Shown here: one piece after another, positions 43,536 through 51,091 of the stretch
Layout of the letters: every line of letters begins with the position of its first letter
How positions within the stretch are numbered: the first letter of the stretch is position 1
From: Mycolicibacterium neoaurum
GTDB taxonomy: Bacteria; Actinomycetota; Actinomycetes; Mycobacteriales; Mycobacteriaceae
Direction: 5' to 3'
Length of the DNA: 64,000 nucleotides
NCBI RefSeq assembly: GCF_036946495.1
Contig: NZ_JAQIIX010000002.1
Coordinates: forward strand, 4,092,001-4,156,000
Notes under the pieces: generated by a model
Databases searched by the model: none
Seen by the model: the letters and a program-made list of their open reading frames with translations, nothing else
What the model was told of the DNA's origin: nothing
Program-made: the position numbers and the translations under genes

Positions 43536-43976
43536 GTGTTGGTCATGCGAAAAGCTACGAGCAAGATCGGTGCAGCAGCGGGCGCGGCCGCACTCCTGGC
43601 GGGTGCTGCTCTGGCATTCGGGCCGGCGGCCGCCCATGCCGAGCCGGAGGGCCAGTTGGTGCGCTACACCCTGACCTCGGGGGCGCCCTATCAATTCCAG
43701 GTGTTCTATCTGACGGCGCAGCCGCCCAATATGGGCGCCTACAACGCCGATGCCTACGCATACGCCAAGCGGGAGACGATCACCGTCGGGCCGGGGGCCC
43801 CGTGGGTCTTCGAGACCACGCTCGCCGATCCCCAGTGGGCGATCCTGCAGGTCAGCAGCACCACCAAGGGCAGCGTCGGCGCGCCGAACGCACATTGCGA
43901 CATCGTGGCGGGTGACCAGGTCATCGCGGCCGCGGACAATCCCTACAGCCCGATCTGCCAGGGCACTCAGTGGTAG
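43536..43976 (+). CDS. small secreted protein, MmpS-like architecture
   Basis: 146 residues from GTG 43536 (ATG 43545 alternative). TAGCGT at 43522-43527 ends 8 bases before the GTG, fitting a leaderless start. A clear signal peptide (ATSKIGAAAGAAALLAGAALAFG, cleavage near AHA-EP) precedes about 110 residues with strand-rich segments (GQLVRYTLTSGAPYQFQVFY, PWVFETTLADPQWAILQVSS) and two cysteines (HCDI, ICQG). The strand and cysteine layout recalls the MmpS domain, but without the usual MmpL partner or membrane anchor. Function unknown. Confidence 0.7.
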   Translation: MLVMRKATSKIGAAAGAAALLAGAALAFGPAAAHAEPEGQLVRYTLTSGAPYQFQVFYLTAQPPNMGAYNADAYAYAKRETITVGPGAPWVFETTLADPQWAILQVSSTTKGSVGAPNAHCDIVAGDQVIAAADNPYSPICQGTQW

Positions 43977-43988
43977 TTCGCTGACCGC

Positions 43989-44018
43989 TTGACAAACCCC
44001 ATCGAACAATTGTTCGAT
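43989..44018 (+). promoter_or_regulatory. promoter with perfect LexA/SOS box for the radical-SAM gene
   Basis: TTGACA (43989-43994) is a perfect -35; TTCGAT (44013-44018), 18 bases on, serves as -10. TCGAACAATTGTTCGA (44002-44017) matches the mycobacterial SOS consensus at all defined positions, and the palindrome extends to 20 bases (44000-44019). The start codon at 44025 lies 6 bases after the -10, so the transcript is probably leaderless. Confidence 0.92.
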
Positions 44019-44024
44019 GGGATC

Positions 44025-45068
44025 ATGCGGTGGGACGGACAGGGGGTGCGGGTCGACGACGGCGCATTGCCCGGTCTGGCCCGTCTCGGTTTCGTGCGCA
44101 GCGTGCGAACCCCGGAGTTCGACGGGATCACCTTCCACGAGATCTTGTGCAAATCGGCGCTCAACAAGGTGCCCGATGCCGCCATGCTGCCGTTCCGCTA
44201 CACCGTCAACGGCTATCGCGGCTGCGCGCACGCCTGCCGCTACTGTTTCGCCAGGACCACCCACGAGTACCTCGACTTCGATGCGGGCGCGGAGTTCGAC
44301 ACCGAGATCGTCGTCAAGACCAACGTGGCCGAGGTGCTCGCGCGGGAACTGCGGCGCAGGTCGTGGACCCGGGAACCGGTGGCGCTCGGGACCAACACCG
44401 ATCCGTACCAGCGTGCCGAGGGGCGTTACCGGTTGATGCCGGGCATCCTGAGCGCGCTCGCCGAATCCGGAACGCCGTTCTCGATCTTGACCAAGGGCAC
44501 CCTGCTGCGCCGTGATCTGCCGCTGATCGCCGAGGCGGCTCACGACGGCCCCGGTGCGCGGGTCTCGATCTCGTTGGCGATCGGTGATCCGGAGCTGCAG
44601 CGGTCGATCGAGCCCGGCACGCCGTCGCCGCAAGCCCGGCTGGCGTTGATCTCCGCGGTTCGAGATGCCGGGTTGGATTGCCATGTCATGGTGGCGCCGG
44701 TGTTGCCGCGGCTGACCGATTCCGCGGAACATCTCGATGCGCTGTTACGCCAGATCGCCGAGGCCGGCGCTACCAGTGCGACTGTCTTCGGCCTGCATCT
44801 GCGGGGCTCGACGCGCGGGTGGTTCATGCAATGGCTGGAGCACACCCATCCCGAGCATGCCACCGAATATCGGCGGTTGTACCGGCGCGGCGCCTATCTG
44901 CCGCCGGACTATCGCGACGAACTCCGTACCAGGGCGGCCCCGCTGCTGGCCCGGTACGGCCTGACCGGGCGGTCGGCGCGTGTCGCAATGTCGGCACCGC
45001 CGTCGCCGGCCCGCGCCGGTGCCGTTTCCTCCGAAGTCGCGGCACCGGCGCACCCCACCCTGTTCTGA
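44025..45068 (+). CDS. Rv2578c-family radical SAM protein (spore-photoproduct-lyase-like)
   Basis: 347 residues from ATG 44025. A TTG 36 bases upstream would place the promoter inside the gene and is rejected. RGCAHACRYCFAR supplies the C-x3-C-x2-C cysteines (67, 71, 74) for the 4Fe-4S cluster. YTVNGYRGC, ALGTNTDPYQRAEG, SILTKGTLLRRDLP and HVMVAPVLP are conserved in the SplB-like superfamily. Spore photoproduct lyases repair UV lesions; a repair role in mycobacteria is suggested by the SOS box but not proven. It is the same position as Rv2578c. Confidence 0.93.
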   Translation: MRWDGQGVRVDDGALPGLARLGFVRSVRTPEFDGITFHEILCKSALNKVPDAAMLPFRYTVNGYRGCAHACRYCFARTTHEYLDFDAGAEFDTEIVVKTNVAEVLARELRRRSWTREPVALGTNTDPYQRAEGRYRLMPGILSALAESGTPFSILTKGTLLRRDLPLIAEAAHDGPGARVSISLAIGDPELQRSIEPGTPSPQARLALISAVRDAGLDCHVMVAPVLPRLTDSAEHLDALLRQIAEAGATSATVFGLHLRGSTRGWFMQWLEHTHPEHATEYRRLYRRGAYLPPDYRDELRTRAAPLLARYGLTGRSARVAMSAPPSPARAGAVSSEVAAPAHPTLF

Positions 45069-45138
45069 CATTCCCGCCCGCACGGCGCCGACCAGCAGTT
45101 TTCGCGGACAGATGGGCTTGTCGGGGCCGCGAGTATCA

Positions 45139-45154
45139 TAGAACACATGTTCGA
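45139..45154 (+). promoter_or_regulatory. LexA/SOS box over the start codon of the 13E12-type gene
   Basis: TAGAACACATGTTCGA differs from TCGAAC-n4-GTTCGA at one defined base. The start ATG (45147) lies inside it. TATCAT (45134-45139) ends 7 bases before the ATG, fitting a leaderless promoter. Several 13E12-family genes of M. tuberculosis are reported to carry such boxes. Confidence 0.85.
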
Positions 45155-46739
45155 ATACTCGGTATTGCGGGGGCTCAGCGACGAGGCGCTGACGTCCGCG
45201 ATCACCGCCGAGACGCAGGCCGAATCGGCGGCCGCCGCCCGCCGATTGGCGTTGATCGCCGAGGCCACTGCCCGCTGGTGCGATGACGAGGACGAACAGT
45301 CCGCATCGAGGTTGATCGACGGCTGGGCGCAGGCCAAGGGCCAGATCGGCGCGGCCTGCAACCTCGGCCCGCACGCTGCAAGCACCCAGATGCGTATCGG
45401 GGTCGCGCTGCGTGAGCGGCTTCCGCAGACCGCGGCCGTCTTCGGTACCGGGGCGATCTCGGCCAAGGTGATCGGTGCGATCACCTGGCGCACCCATCTG
45501 GTCACCGACCCCGACGCACTCGCCTCGATCGATACCGGGATCGCCCAGAACGCTCACGGGTTCGGCATGCTGTCGGAGAACGCGTTGATCGCGGCCGTCG
45601 ACTTCTGGGTCCACAAATACGATCCGCTGGCGGTCATCCGGTCCAAGGCTGCGGCCAGGGACCGTTATGTGGAGTTCGGTGACCGCGATGACCCTGACGG
45701 TGTCGTGTCGTTCTGGGGGCGCATGCGTGCCACCGACGCAAAGATCACCGAGGCCCGCGCCGACGAGTTGGCCGATGGTGTCTGCGACAACGATCCCCGC
45801 ACGAAACGGGAACGCCGCGCCGATGCCATCGCCGCGCTGGCAGCCGGCTCCGACCGGCTGACCTGCCTGTGCGGGGATCCCGCGTGCGCCGGTTCGGGAA
45901 AAGACCCGCGTGCGGGTGCGGTCACCATCTACGTGCTCACCGGCCACCAGCCCGACATTGGCGAGGGCTCCGAACCCGCGGCGGGGCCCGATGGCGGGCC
46001 CGAGTCGGGATCGGTCGGACCCGATCGCGGGCCGAGCGACGGATTCGACGAGGACCATTCGGCCGATGAGCCGGCCGCAGAACCCGCGGCTGCGGAAGCC
46101 ACGCCCCCGGCCGCACCGGCGGCGCGGTCCACCCCGCCCGGTGCCGGGGCCGGCATCTGCCTGGACGGCGCCATCATCCCCGCCCACCTGCTCACCGAAC
46201 TCGTCAACACCGGCGCCACAGTCCGGCCCATCAGCAGCCCCGCAAATCTCGGCGCCGAGAACCGATACCGGCCCTCCGTCAAACTCAGCGCCTTCGTCCG
46301 GATGACTTCGATGACGTGTGCCTTCCCGGGGTGCGGGCGCCCCGCCCACCGAGCCGACCTCGACCACATCACCCCCTGGCCCGCCGGAGCCACGCATCCG
46401 GGAAACCTGAGGCCCTACTGCCGCGAACATCACCTCATCAAGACCCTGAAGATCGGCTGGACCCCCACCGCCCACGCGGACGGCTCGACGACCTGGACCG
46501 CACCCACCGGCCACGCATACACCACGAGGCCCCTGGGTCCAGTTCTGTTTCCACGCAACGCGTTTGATGTCGAGATTCCGCGAACCCGGCACATGAGCCT
46601 CATCGACCACGGCGACCGCGAGCCGACCTTGCCCGTCCGACAACGCACCCGAAAACAGGACCGCGAATACCGCATCAACGCCGCACGCGCCCGCAACGCC
46701 GTCGAAATCGCCCTCGATGGCGACCAGCCGCCCTATTGA
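45147..46739 (+). CDS. 13E12-repeat family HNH endonuclease (DUF222)
   Basis: 530 residues. The DUF222 region fills the N-terminal half (ALTSAITAETQAESAAAARRLALIAE, quoted at its start and end; GISAKVIGAITWRTHLV type helices). A Pro/Ala/Glu-rich linker spans about residues 270-340. The HNH domain is C-terminal, about residues 390-440: CAFPGCGRPAHRADLDHITP, then NLRPYCREHHLIKT. The family is multi-copy in mycobacteria and sometimes treated as a mobile repeat; here it is single in this window. Nuclease activity is inferred from the intact HNH residues. Its stop overlaps the convergent dioxygenase stop by 7 bases. Confidence 0.93.
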   Translation: MFEYSVLRGLSDEALTSAITAETQAESAAAARRLALIAEATARWCDDEDEQSASRLIDGWAQAKGQIGAACNLGPHAASTQMRIGVALRERLPQTAAVFGTGAISAKVIGAITWRTHLVTDPDALASIDTGIAQNAHGFGMLSENALIAAVDFWVHKYDPLAVIRSKAAARDRYVEFGDRDDPDGVVSFWGRMRATDAKITEARADELADGVCDNDPRTKRERRADAIAALAAGSDRLTCLCGDPACAGSGKDPRAGAVTIYVLTGHQPDIGEGSEPAAGPDGGPESGSVGPDRGPSDGFDEDHSADEPAAEPAAAEATPPAAPAARSTPPGAGAGICLDGAIIPAHLLTELVNTGATVRPISSPANLGAENRYRPSVKLSAFVRMTSMTCAFPGCGRPAHRADLDHITPWPAGATHPGNLRPYCREHHLIKTLKIGWTPTAHADGSTTWTAPTGHAYTTRPLGPVLFPRNAFDVEIPRTRHMSLIDHGDREPTLPVRQRTRKQDREYRINAARARNAVEIALDGDQPPY

Positions 46740-47479
46740 CGCAGTCCCCGTAGCACCGCGCGAGCCACCGGGCTCGGCTCACCGGCTTCCAGGTCGAGTT
46801 CGCCAATGGGCTCCAGCGGCGGCTGCGCCATGAAGCGCGGCACGCTGCCGCGGTGCGCGGTGCCGGTGTGTACGAGGAACGGATGGCACAGGTACACATC
46901 GCCGATGCGGCCGGTGGCCGCGATGACGGAACAGTCCGCGGTCGCCGGAACGACCTGCTCGCAGACTGACATCCAGGGAGCCCCGTCAGGGCCATGGCGC
47001 GCCAGCACCGCGGGCACCGACAGGTGGGAGCCAACCCGGATCTTCGTCGGTGCGTCATCCGGGCCGACATCGGAGAACAGGAACAGCATCAGTAAGGCGC
47101 GACCGCGCGAGCGCAGGCTCAGTCGCATGCCGTCCGCGGCGTAGAAAGATGCTTCGACATGCCAGCCCGCGTCACGGGCCGGTTCGGAGCTCGGGAAGCG
47201 CAGCGGGAAGGTGCCCAACCCCAGTCGGGGCTGCCACCGGCCGGGCCCGACCAAGGCGTTGTAGGCGGTGTGCAGTGCGTCGGTGTTGGCAGCGGCGGTG
47301 AACTCCGGCGTGGTCATGCTGGTCACCCGCACCAGCGATTCGCTCCATGTGCTCGGGTCGGCTGGGTTCAACCCGATGGTCTGCCACAGCTGCTGCTGGC
47401 AGCGCAGGCCGAGATCGCGGTCGAAGGCCGACTCGATCTTGACGAAGCCGTTGGCGATGAACCGGTCGACATCAAGCAT
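46733..47479 (-). CDS. phytanoyl-CoA dioxygenase-like Fe(II)/2OG oxygenase
   Basis: 248 residues from ATG 47479; 12 extra codons upstream are unlikely. The start FIANGFVKIESAF is typical of the PhyH family. Metal ligands appear as H107-x-E109 (GWHVEASFY) and H204 (FLVHTGTAHRG), with R210 for 2-oxoglutarate. The HxE form replaces the commoner HxD. GDVYLCHPFLVH fits the family motif. Substrate unknown. Divergent from the TetR gene, with 76 bases between. Confidence 0.8.
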   Translation of the reverse strand: MLDVDRFIANGFVKIESAFDRDLGLRCQQQLWQTIGLNPADPSTWSESLVRVTSMTTPEFTAAANTDALHTAYNALVGPGRWQPRLGLGTFPLRFPSSEPARDAGWHVEASFYAADGMRLSLRSRGRALLMLFLFSDVGPDDAPTKIRVGSHLSVPAVLARHGPDGAPWMSVCEQVVPATADCSVIAATGRIGDVYLCHPFLVHTGTAHRGSVPRFMAQPPLEPIGELDLEAGEPSPVARAVLRGLRQ

Positions 47480-47543
47480 GAGGCCATGGTGACCGGTCCG
47501 GTGCGGGAGGTACAACCTGTTTTATGGCGATGGGCCGTCGCCG

Positions 47544-47549
47544 TAGCCT
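47544..47549 (+). promoter_or_regulatory. -10 box of the TetR gene, leaderless spacing
   Basis: TAGCCT ends 6 bases before the GTG at 47556. An imperfect operator-like sequence, AGGTACAACCT, at 47508-47518 lies between the two divergent genes. Confidence 0.4.
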
Positions 47550-47555
47550 TGAGCC

Positions 47556-48188
47556 GTGACTCGACCCGCTCGGCGGCCCGACCGACGTACCCTCGCGACC
47601 ACGGCGACGATCTTGGAGGCCGCCCAACGGCTGTTCGCCGAGCGCGGCTTTCATGCGGTCACCATGGATGCCATCGCAGAGGAGGCCGCGGTGGCAGTCG
47701 GCTCGATCTATCACCACTTCGGCAACAAGGACAGCCTGTATCTGGCGCTGGTGGAGCGCGCCCTGGAGATCAACGAACAGGTGATGGCGCAGGCCTACAC
47801 CGCGGATCGCACGCCGGTGGAACAGTTGATCGCCGCGAGCGACGCCTACTGCCGGTTCAATCTGGAGAATCCGGGCCACTTCCGCATGGTTGCCCTGCGG
47901 ACGGTCGATATGCCGCCGGGCGAGCTGGCCGGCGAGGTTGAACAGCGCATCGCCGACAAGGTGGAAGCACTCGTCGGCGATGTCGCCGATGCCCTGCGTC
48001 GTGCCGATGCCGCCGGTCAGATCAGCTGTCCGGATCCCGGCCGAACGTCGGTGTTCTTGTGGTCGGCGTGGAACGGGGTGCTGGGCTCGCGCTGGCGACC
48101 GGACCGGCTCGCCCTCGATGATGCCGAGCTGGAGCGTGTGCTTGCGATCGGCAGGGACATCGTGATCCGCGGTCTTCGTACCGAATAG
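47556..48188 (+). CDS. TetR/AcrR family transcriptional regulator
   Basis: 210 residues. N-terminal helix-turn-helix around residues 18-60: LEAAQRLFAERGFHAVTMDAIAEEAAVAVGSIYHHFGNKDSLY spans it (landmarks LFAERGF and YHHFGNKDSLY). The C-terminal ligand domain is helical. Such regulators usually act as repressors of themselves and adjacent genes. The downstream nitrilase gene starts 42 bases later, after two direct repeats that may be its operators. Ligand unknown. Confidence 0.92.
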   Translation: MTRPARRPDRRTLATTATILEAAQRLFAERGFHAVTMDAIAEEAAVAVGSIYHHFGNKDSLYLALVERALEINEQVMAQAYTADRTPVEQLIAASDAYCRFNLENPGHFRMVALRTVDMPPGELAGEVEQRIADKVEALVGDVADALRRADAAGQISCPDPGRTSVFLWSAWNGVLGSRWRPDRLALDDAELERVLAIGRDIVIRGLRTE

Positions 48189-48193
48189 ATTTC

Positions 48194-48225
48194 TTGTAGT
48201 AGCGTTCAATTTTGTAGTACCGTTC
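48194..48225 (+). repeat. two 14-base direct repeats upstream of the nitrilase-superfamily gene
   Basis: TTGTAGTAGCGTTC (48194-48207) and TTGTAGTACCGTTC (48212-48225), one mismatch, 18 bases between starts. The second copy overlaps a possible -10 (TAGTAC) and ends 5 bases before the ATG. Position suggests a regulator site, possibly for the preceding TetR protein. Confidence 0.6.
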
Positions 48226-48230
48226 GAAAC

Positions 48231-49151
48231 ATGGTGCTGGCGGCAGCGGTGCAATTGGATGCGAAGCTCGCTGATGTGGCAGCCAATCTCGTTGCCTGCC
48301 AACGGCTTGCCGATGAAGCGGGCAACGCCGGAGCGAAAGTCATCGCGCTGCCCGAGTTCTTCACCACGGGAATCGGCTTCCTTCGTGAGCTGGTCGACGC
48401 GGCGTTGCCGGCCGACGGCCCGGCGGCTCAGCTGCTCTGCGATCTGGCGCGCAAGCATGACGCGATGGTCGGTGGTTCGTTCCTGTGCCGGGACGCGGAC
48501 GGTCATATCCGCAACGCGTATCTGCTCGCCGATCCCAGCGGCATCGTCGGGCGACATGACAAGGATCTGCCCACGATGTGGGAGAACGCCATCTACACCG
48601 GCGGCAACGACGATGGCGTGTTGACCTGCGGCGAGCTTTCGGTAGGTGCCGCCGTGTGCTGGGAGCTGATGCGCACCAATACCGTCCGCCGGATGCGCGG
48701 CAGGGTGGATCTCGCCATGACGGGTTCGGGGTGGTGGTCGATCCCGCCCTGGCCGCCGCGGCGCCTGTTCGACCGGCTCGAGAAGGCCAATGCCGCTACC
48801 GCGCGGCGGGCGGCAACCGATTTCGCGCGCTATATCGGTGCGCCGGTCGTGCACGCCGCGCAGGTCGGCGCACTCGAGTGCCCGATGCCATGGCTGCCGG
48901 TCCGGTATCGCGGCCACTTCGAGGGCAATGCGTTGATCACCGACGCCGCCGGGACCGTGCTGGCGCAGCGCTCCCGCGCCGACGGCGAAGGTGTTGTGCT
49001 GGCCGATATCACGCTCGGTCGGGTCACTCCGGTCGACGTTGCACCACAACGTTTCTGGCTGCACCGTCGAGGTGTCCTGCCAGCGGCGGTGTGGCATTAC
49101 CAACGTCTGCACGGGCAGCGCTGGTATGAGAGGAATGCGGTGAATCGATGA
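48231..49151 (+). CDS. carbon-nitrogen hydrolase (nitrilase superfamily)
   Basis: 306 residues. The Glu-Lys-Cys catalytic set is intact: E42 in ALPEFF, K111 in RHDKDLPT and C143 in AAVCWE. Nitrilase-superfamily enzymes hydrolyse nitriles, amides or N-carbamoyl compounds. The rather wide central region (WWSIPPWPPRRLFDRLE) is not typical of the common amidase branches, so the substrate class is open. It follows TetR by 42 bases and overlaps the membrane gene by 4 bases. Confidence 0.9.
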   Translation: MVLAAAVQLDAKLADVAANLVACQRLADEAGNAGAKVIALPEFFTTGIGFLRELVDAALPADGPAAQLLCDLARKHDAMVGGSFLCRDADGHIRNAYLLADPSGIVGRHDKDLPTMWENAIYTGGNDDGVLTCGELSVGAAVCWELMRTNTVRRMRGRVDLAMTGSGWWSIPPWPPRRLFDRLEKANAATARRAATDFARYIGAPVVHAAQVGALECPMPWLPVRYRGHFEGNALITDAAGTVLAQRSRADGEGVVLADITLGRVTPVDVAPQRFWLHRRGVLPAAVWHYQRLHGQRWYERNAVNR

Positions 49152-49522
49152 GCGTACTGGTGCAGATCGGACTGTTCGAGCTCGCCTTCGGAGCGCTGCT
49201 CGGCTGGGCCGTTGCGGGCAACCTGTTGGCGCCCGAGGCGATGAAGAGGCTGGGGATCGTCAGCCCGCGGCGCATCATGCAGGCCCACCTGGACTACATC
49301 ATGATGGGTGTGATCCTGATCGCGGTCGGTCTGGCCGTGCCGCAGCTGGCGGCATGGGTTGCCACCCTCGTGGTGCTCGGGACCCTGCTGAACCCGACGC
49401 TGTTCCTGCCGATGGCGTTCAACGAGAAAGTCACGAGCACAACGACGTTCAAGATTGTCAGCCTGGTGTCGTTCGTGGCGACGAGTGTCGGTCTCGTCGG
49501 CGCCGCGGTCAGTGCGCTCTGA
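49148..49522 (+). CDS. four-helix membrane protein, unknown; weak resemblance to styrene-oxide-isomerase/hydroxylaminobenzene-mutase proteins
   Basis: 124 residues with four hydrophobic helices (about 5-27, 45-65, 70-90, 95-120). The segment RIMQAHLDYIMMGVILIAVGL aligns loosely with the AHxxxxxxG helix of the SOI/HAB-mutase family, membrane isomerases that act on aromatic epoxides or hydroxylamines. The likeness is short and from memory, so the assignment is tentative. The 4-base overlap with the hydrolase gene makes joint function likely. Convergent with the FMO gene. Confidence 0.55.
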   Translation: MSVLVQIGLFELAFGALLGWAVAGNLLAPEAMKRLGIVSPRRIMQAHLDYIMMGVILIAVGLAVPQLAAWVATLVVLGTLLNPTLFLPMAFNEKVTSTTTFKIVSLVSFVATSVGLVGAAVSAL

Positions 49523-49531
49523 GCTGGATGC

Positions 49532-51091
49532 TCAGACGGCCCGGCGCTGCGCGACTGGTGGCGGTCGTCGGGTGAATCGATAGTCCTGCAGCGGTCCCCG
49601 TCGAGCGAACCACCGTGCGGCCGTGATGGTCTGTGGTCGGTGATAGACCGTCTCGCGACGTGAGTTGACGAAGTAGGTGCGCAGACCCGGATTGCACTCG
49701 GTGAAATACAGATGCGCGGTTCTCCCGCGGCGAGCCATCGTTTCGTTCCAGCGTGCGAACGCCTCATCGGTCACCGCGGCGACCTGGTCGGACCGGCCTC
49801 GGGCGTGGGCGATCACCCGCACGGCGTGCCGGGCCATCGTCTCGACGAAATCGCACCAGGCGAACCCGACGAAACCGGTGGGGCCGACGATCTCCCACCT
49901 GTTCGGCAGCCGAGGGTGTGCGGTGCCCGCGTAGCTCCGCATGCCGTGGGTTCGATAGAACTCGGCCAGGTCGAATCCGTCGGTGCCCATGATCGTTGAC
50001 CGACGGTATGTTTCGGGGTCGGTCCACAGCTCGTAGCCGGTGGCGGCGACCAACAGGTCGACCGGGCGTTCGACGCCGTCGACGGTGCGGATGCCCTCGG
50101 CGGTGATGCGCTCGATCGGTGTGGTGATCAACCGGGTATTCGGATTGTTCAGTGCCCGGAAGAACGCACTGGAGATCACCGGACGTTTGGCCACGATGCC
50201 GTAGTGGGGGATCAGTGCCGTGCGCGTCGCTGGATCGCGCACGGTGAACCGCAGCAGCAGTCGGTAGAGCGTCCGGCAGTAGCCGTCGTACAGCGGGATC
50301 AGCCGTGTCAAGACCCGGTCGGGGAGCCGCGAGAAGACGTGCACGATCGGCGCGAGCATCGCCACGTCCATCAGCACCCGGCCGGCGACGTTCACCGCCG
50401 GGAGCACCCCGGGCACGCGCAGGATCCGGCGTATCGGTGCGGACAGGTCGAAGTCGATCTTGGGTAGCACCCACGCCGGGGTTCGCTGGTAGACGTCCAA
50501 CCGGTCGGCCTCGGCCGACAGGGCGGCGGCGATCTGGATACCGCTGGAACCCGTGCCGATCACCGCGATCCGCTTGCCCTTAGTGTCGTAGGTGTCGTCC
50601 CAGGCATCGGGCCGTAGCAGCGTTCCGGTGAAGTCCTCGACGCCGTCTATGTCGAGGCTCGGTTTGGCATTGACATATCCGCCCACCGAACTGATCAGGA
50701 AGCGTGCGGTCAGGTCGGGCCTGTCGCGCATGCTCAGCTGCCACAACCCGGCGTCGTCGTTCCAGCGCTGCCGCGTCACCTCGGCGTCGGCGATCAGGTG
50801 CCGGTACAGATCCATCCCGCGAGCGGTGTCTTGCAGGTAGCGGTAGATCTCGGGACCGGGGGCGAACAACCGCGACCAGTCGGGGTTGGGCGCGAACGAC
50901 AGCTGATACCACAGGCTGGGAATATCGACGGCCAGCCCGGGATAGTGGTTGTCACGCCAGGTTCCACCGAAATCGCCACCGCGCTCGATGATGACGAAAT
51001 CGGTGATGCCATGCTTGCGCAGCTGATGCGCGGCCGCGATCCCACCGGGACCCGCCCCGATGATGGCCACCTCGTGATCGGGTTGGCTCAT
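49532..51091 (-). CDS. flavin-containing monooxygenase, Baeyer-Villiger-like
   Basis: 519 residues. FAD site GAGPGG (12-17), a GGDFGGTWRDNHYPGLAVD segment typical of Baeyer-Villiger enzymes, NADPH site GTGSSG (179-184), and ATGYE downstream. The fingerprint F-x-G-x3-H-x3-W reads FTGTLLRPDAW (154-164), with arginine at the histidine position. Such enzymes insert oxygen next to a ketone or oxidise heteroatoms; the changed residue leaves the chemistry open. The start ATG overlaps the DinB-like stop by 4 bases. Confidence 0.9.
   Translation of the reverse strand: MSQPDHEVAIIGAGPGGIAAAHQLRKHGITDFVIIERGGDFGGTWRDNHYPGLAVDIPSLWYQLSFAPNPDWSRLFAPGPEIYRYLQDTARGMDLYRHLIADAEVTRQRWNDDAGLWQLSMRDRPDLTARFLISSVGGYVNAKPSLDIDGVEDFTGTLLRPDAWDDTYDTKGKRIAVIGTGSSGIQIAAALSAEADRLDVYQRTPAWVLPKIDFDLSAPIRRILRVPGVLPAVNVAGRVLMDVAMLAPIVHVFSRLPDRVLTRLIPLYDGYCRTLYRLLLRFTVRDPATRTALIPHYGIVAKRPVISSAFFRALNNPNTRLITTPIERITAEGIRTVDGVERPVDLLVAATGYELWTDPETYRRSTIMGTDGFDLAEFYRTHGMRSYAGTAHPRLPNRWEIVGPTGFVGFAWCDFVETMARHAVRVIAHARGRSDQVAAVTDEAFARWNETMARRGRTAHLYFTECNPGLRTYFVNSRRETVYHRPQTITAARWFARRGPLQDYRFTRRPPPVAQRRAV

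Noticed and set aside
43989..44024. TTG start adding 12 residues to the radical-SAM protein
   Set aside because: These bases hold the -35, SOS box and -10; the transcript starts at about 44025.
44745..46643. 632-codon minus-strand frame opposite the radical-SAM and HNH genes
   Set aside because: Crosses two well-supported genes and shows no domain.
45147..46739. 13E12 gene as an active mobile element
   Set aside because: No terminal repeats, target duplication or transposase-type signature are seen around it.
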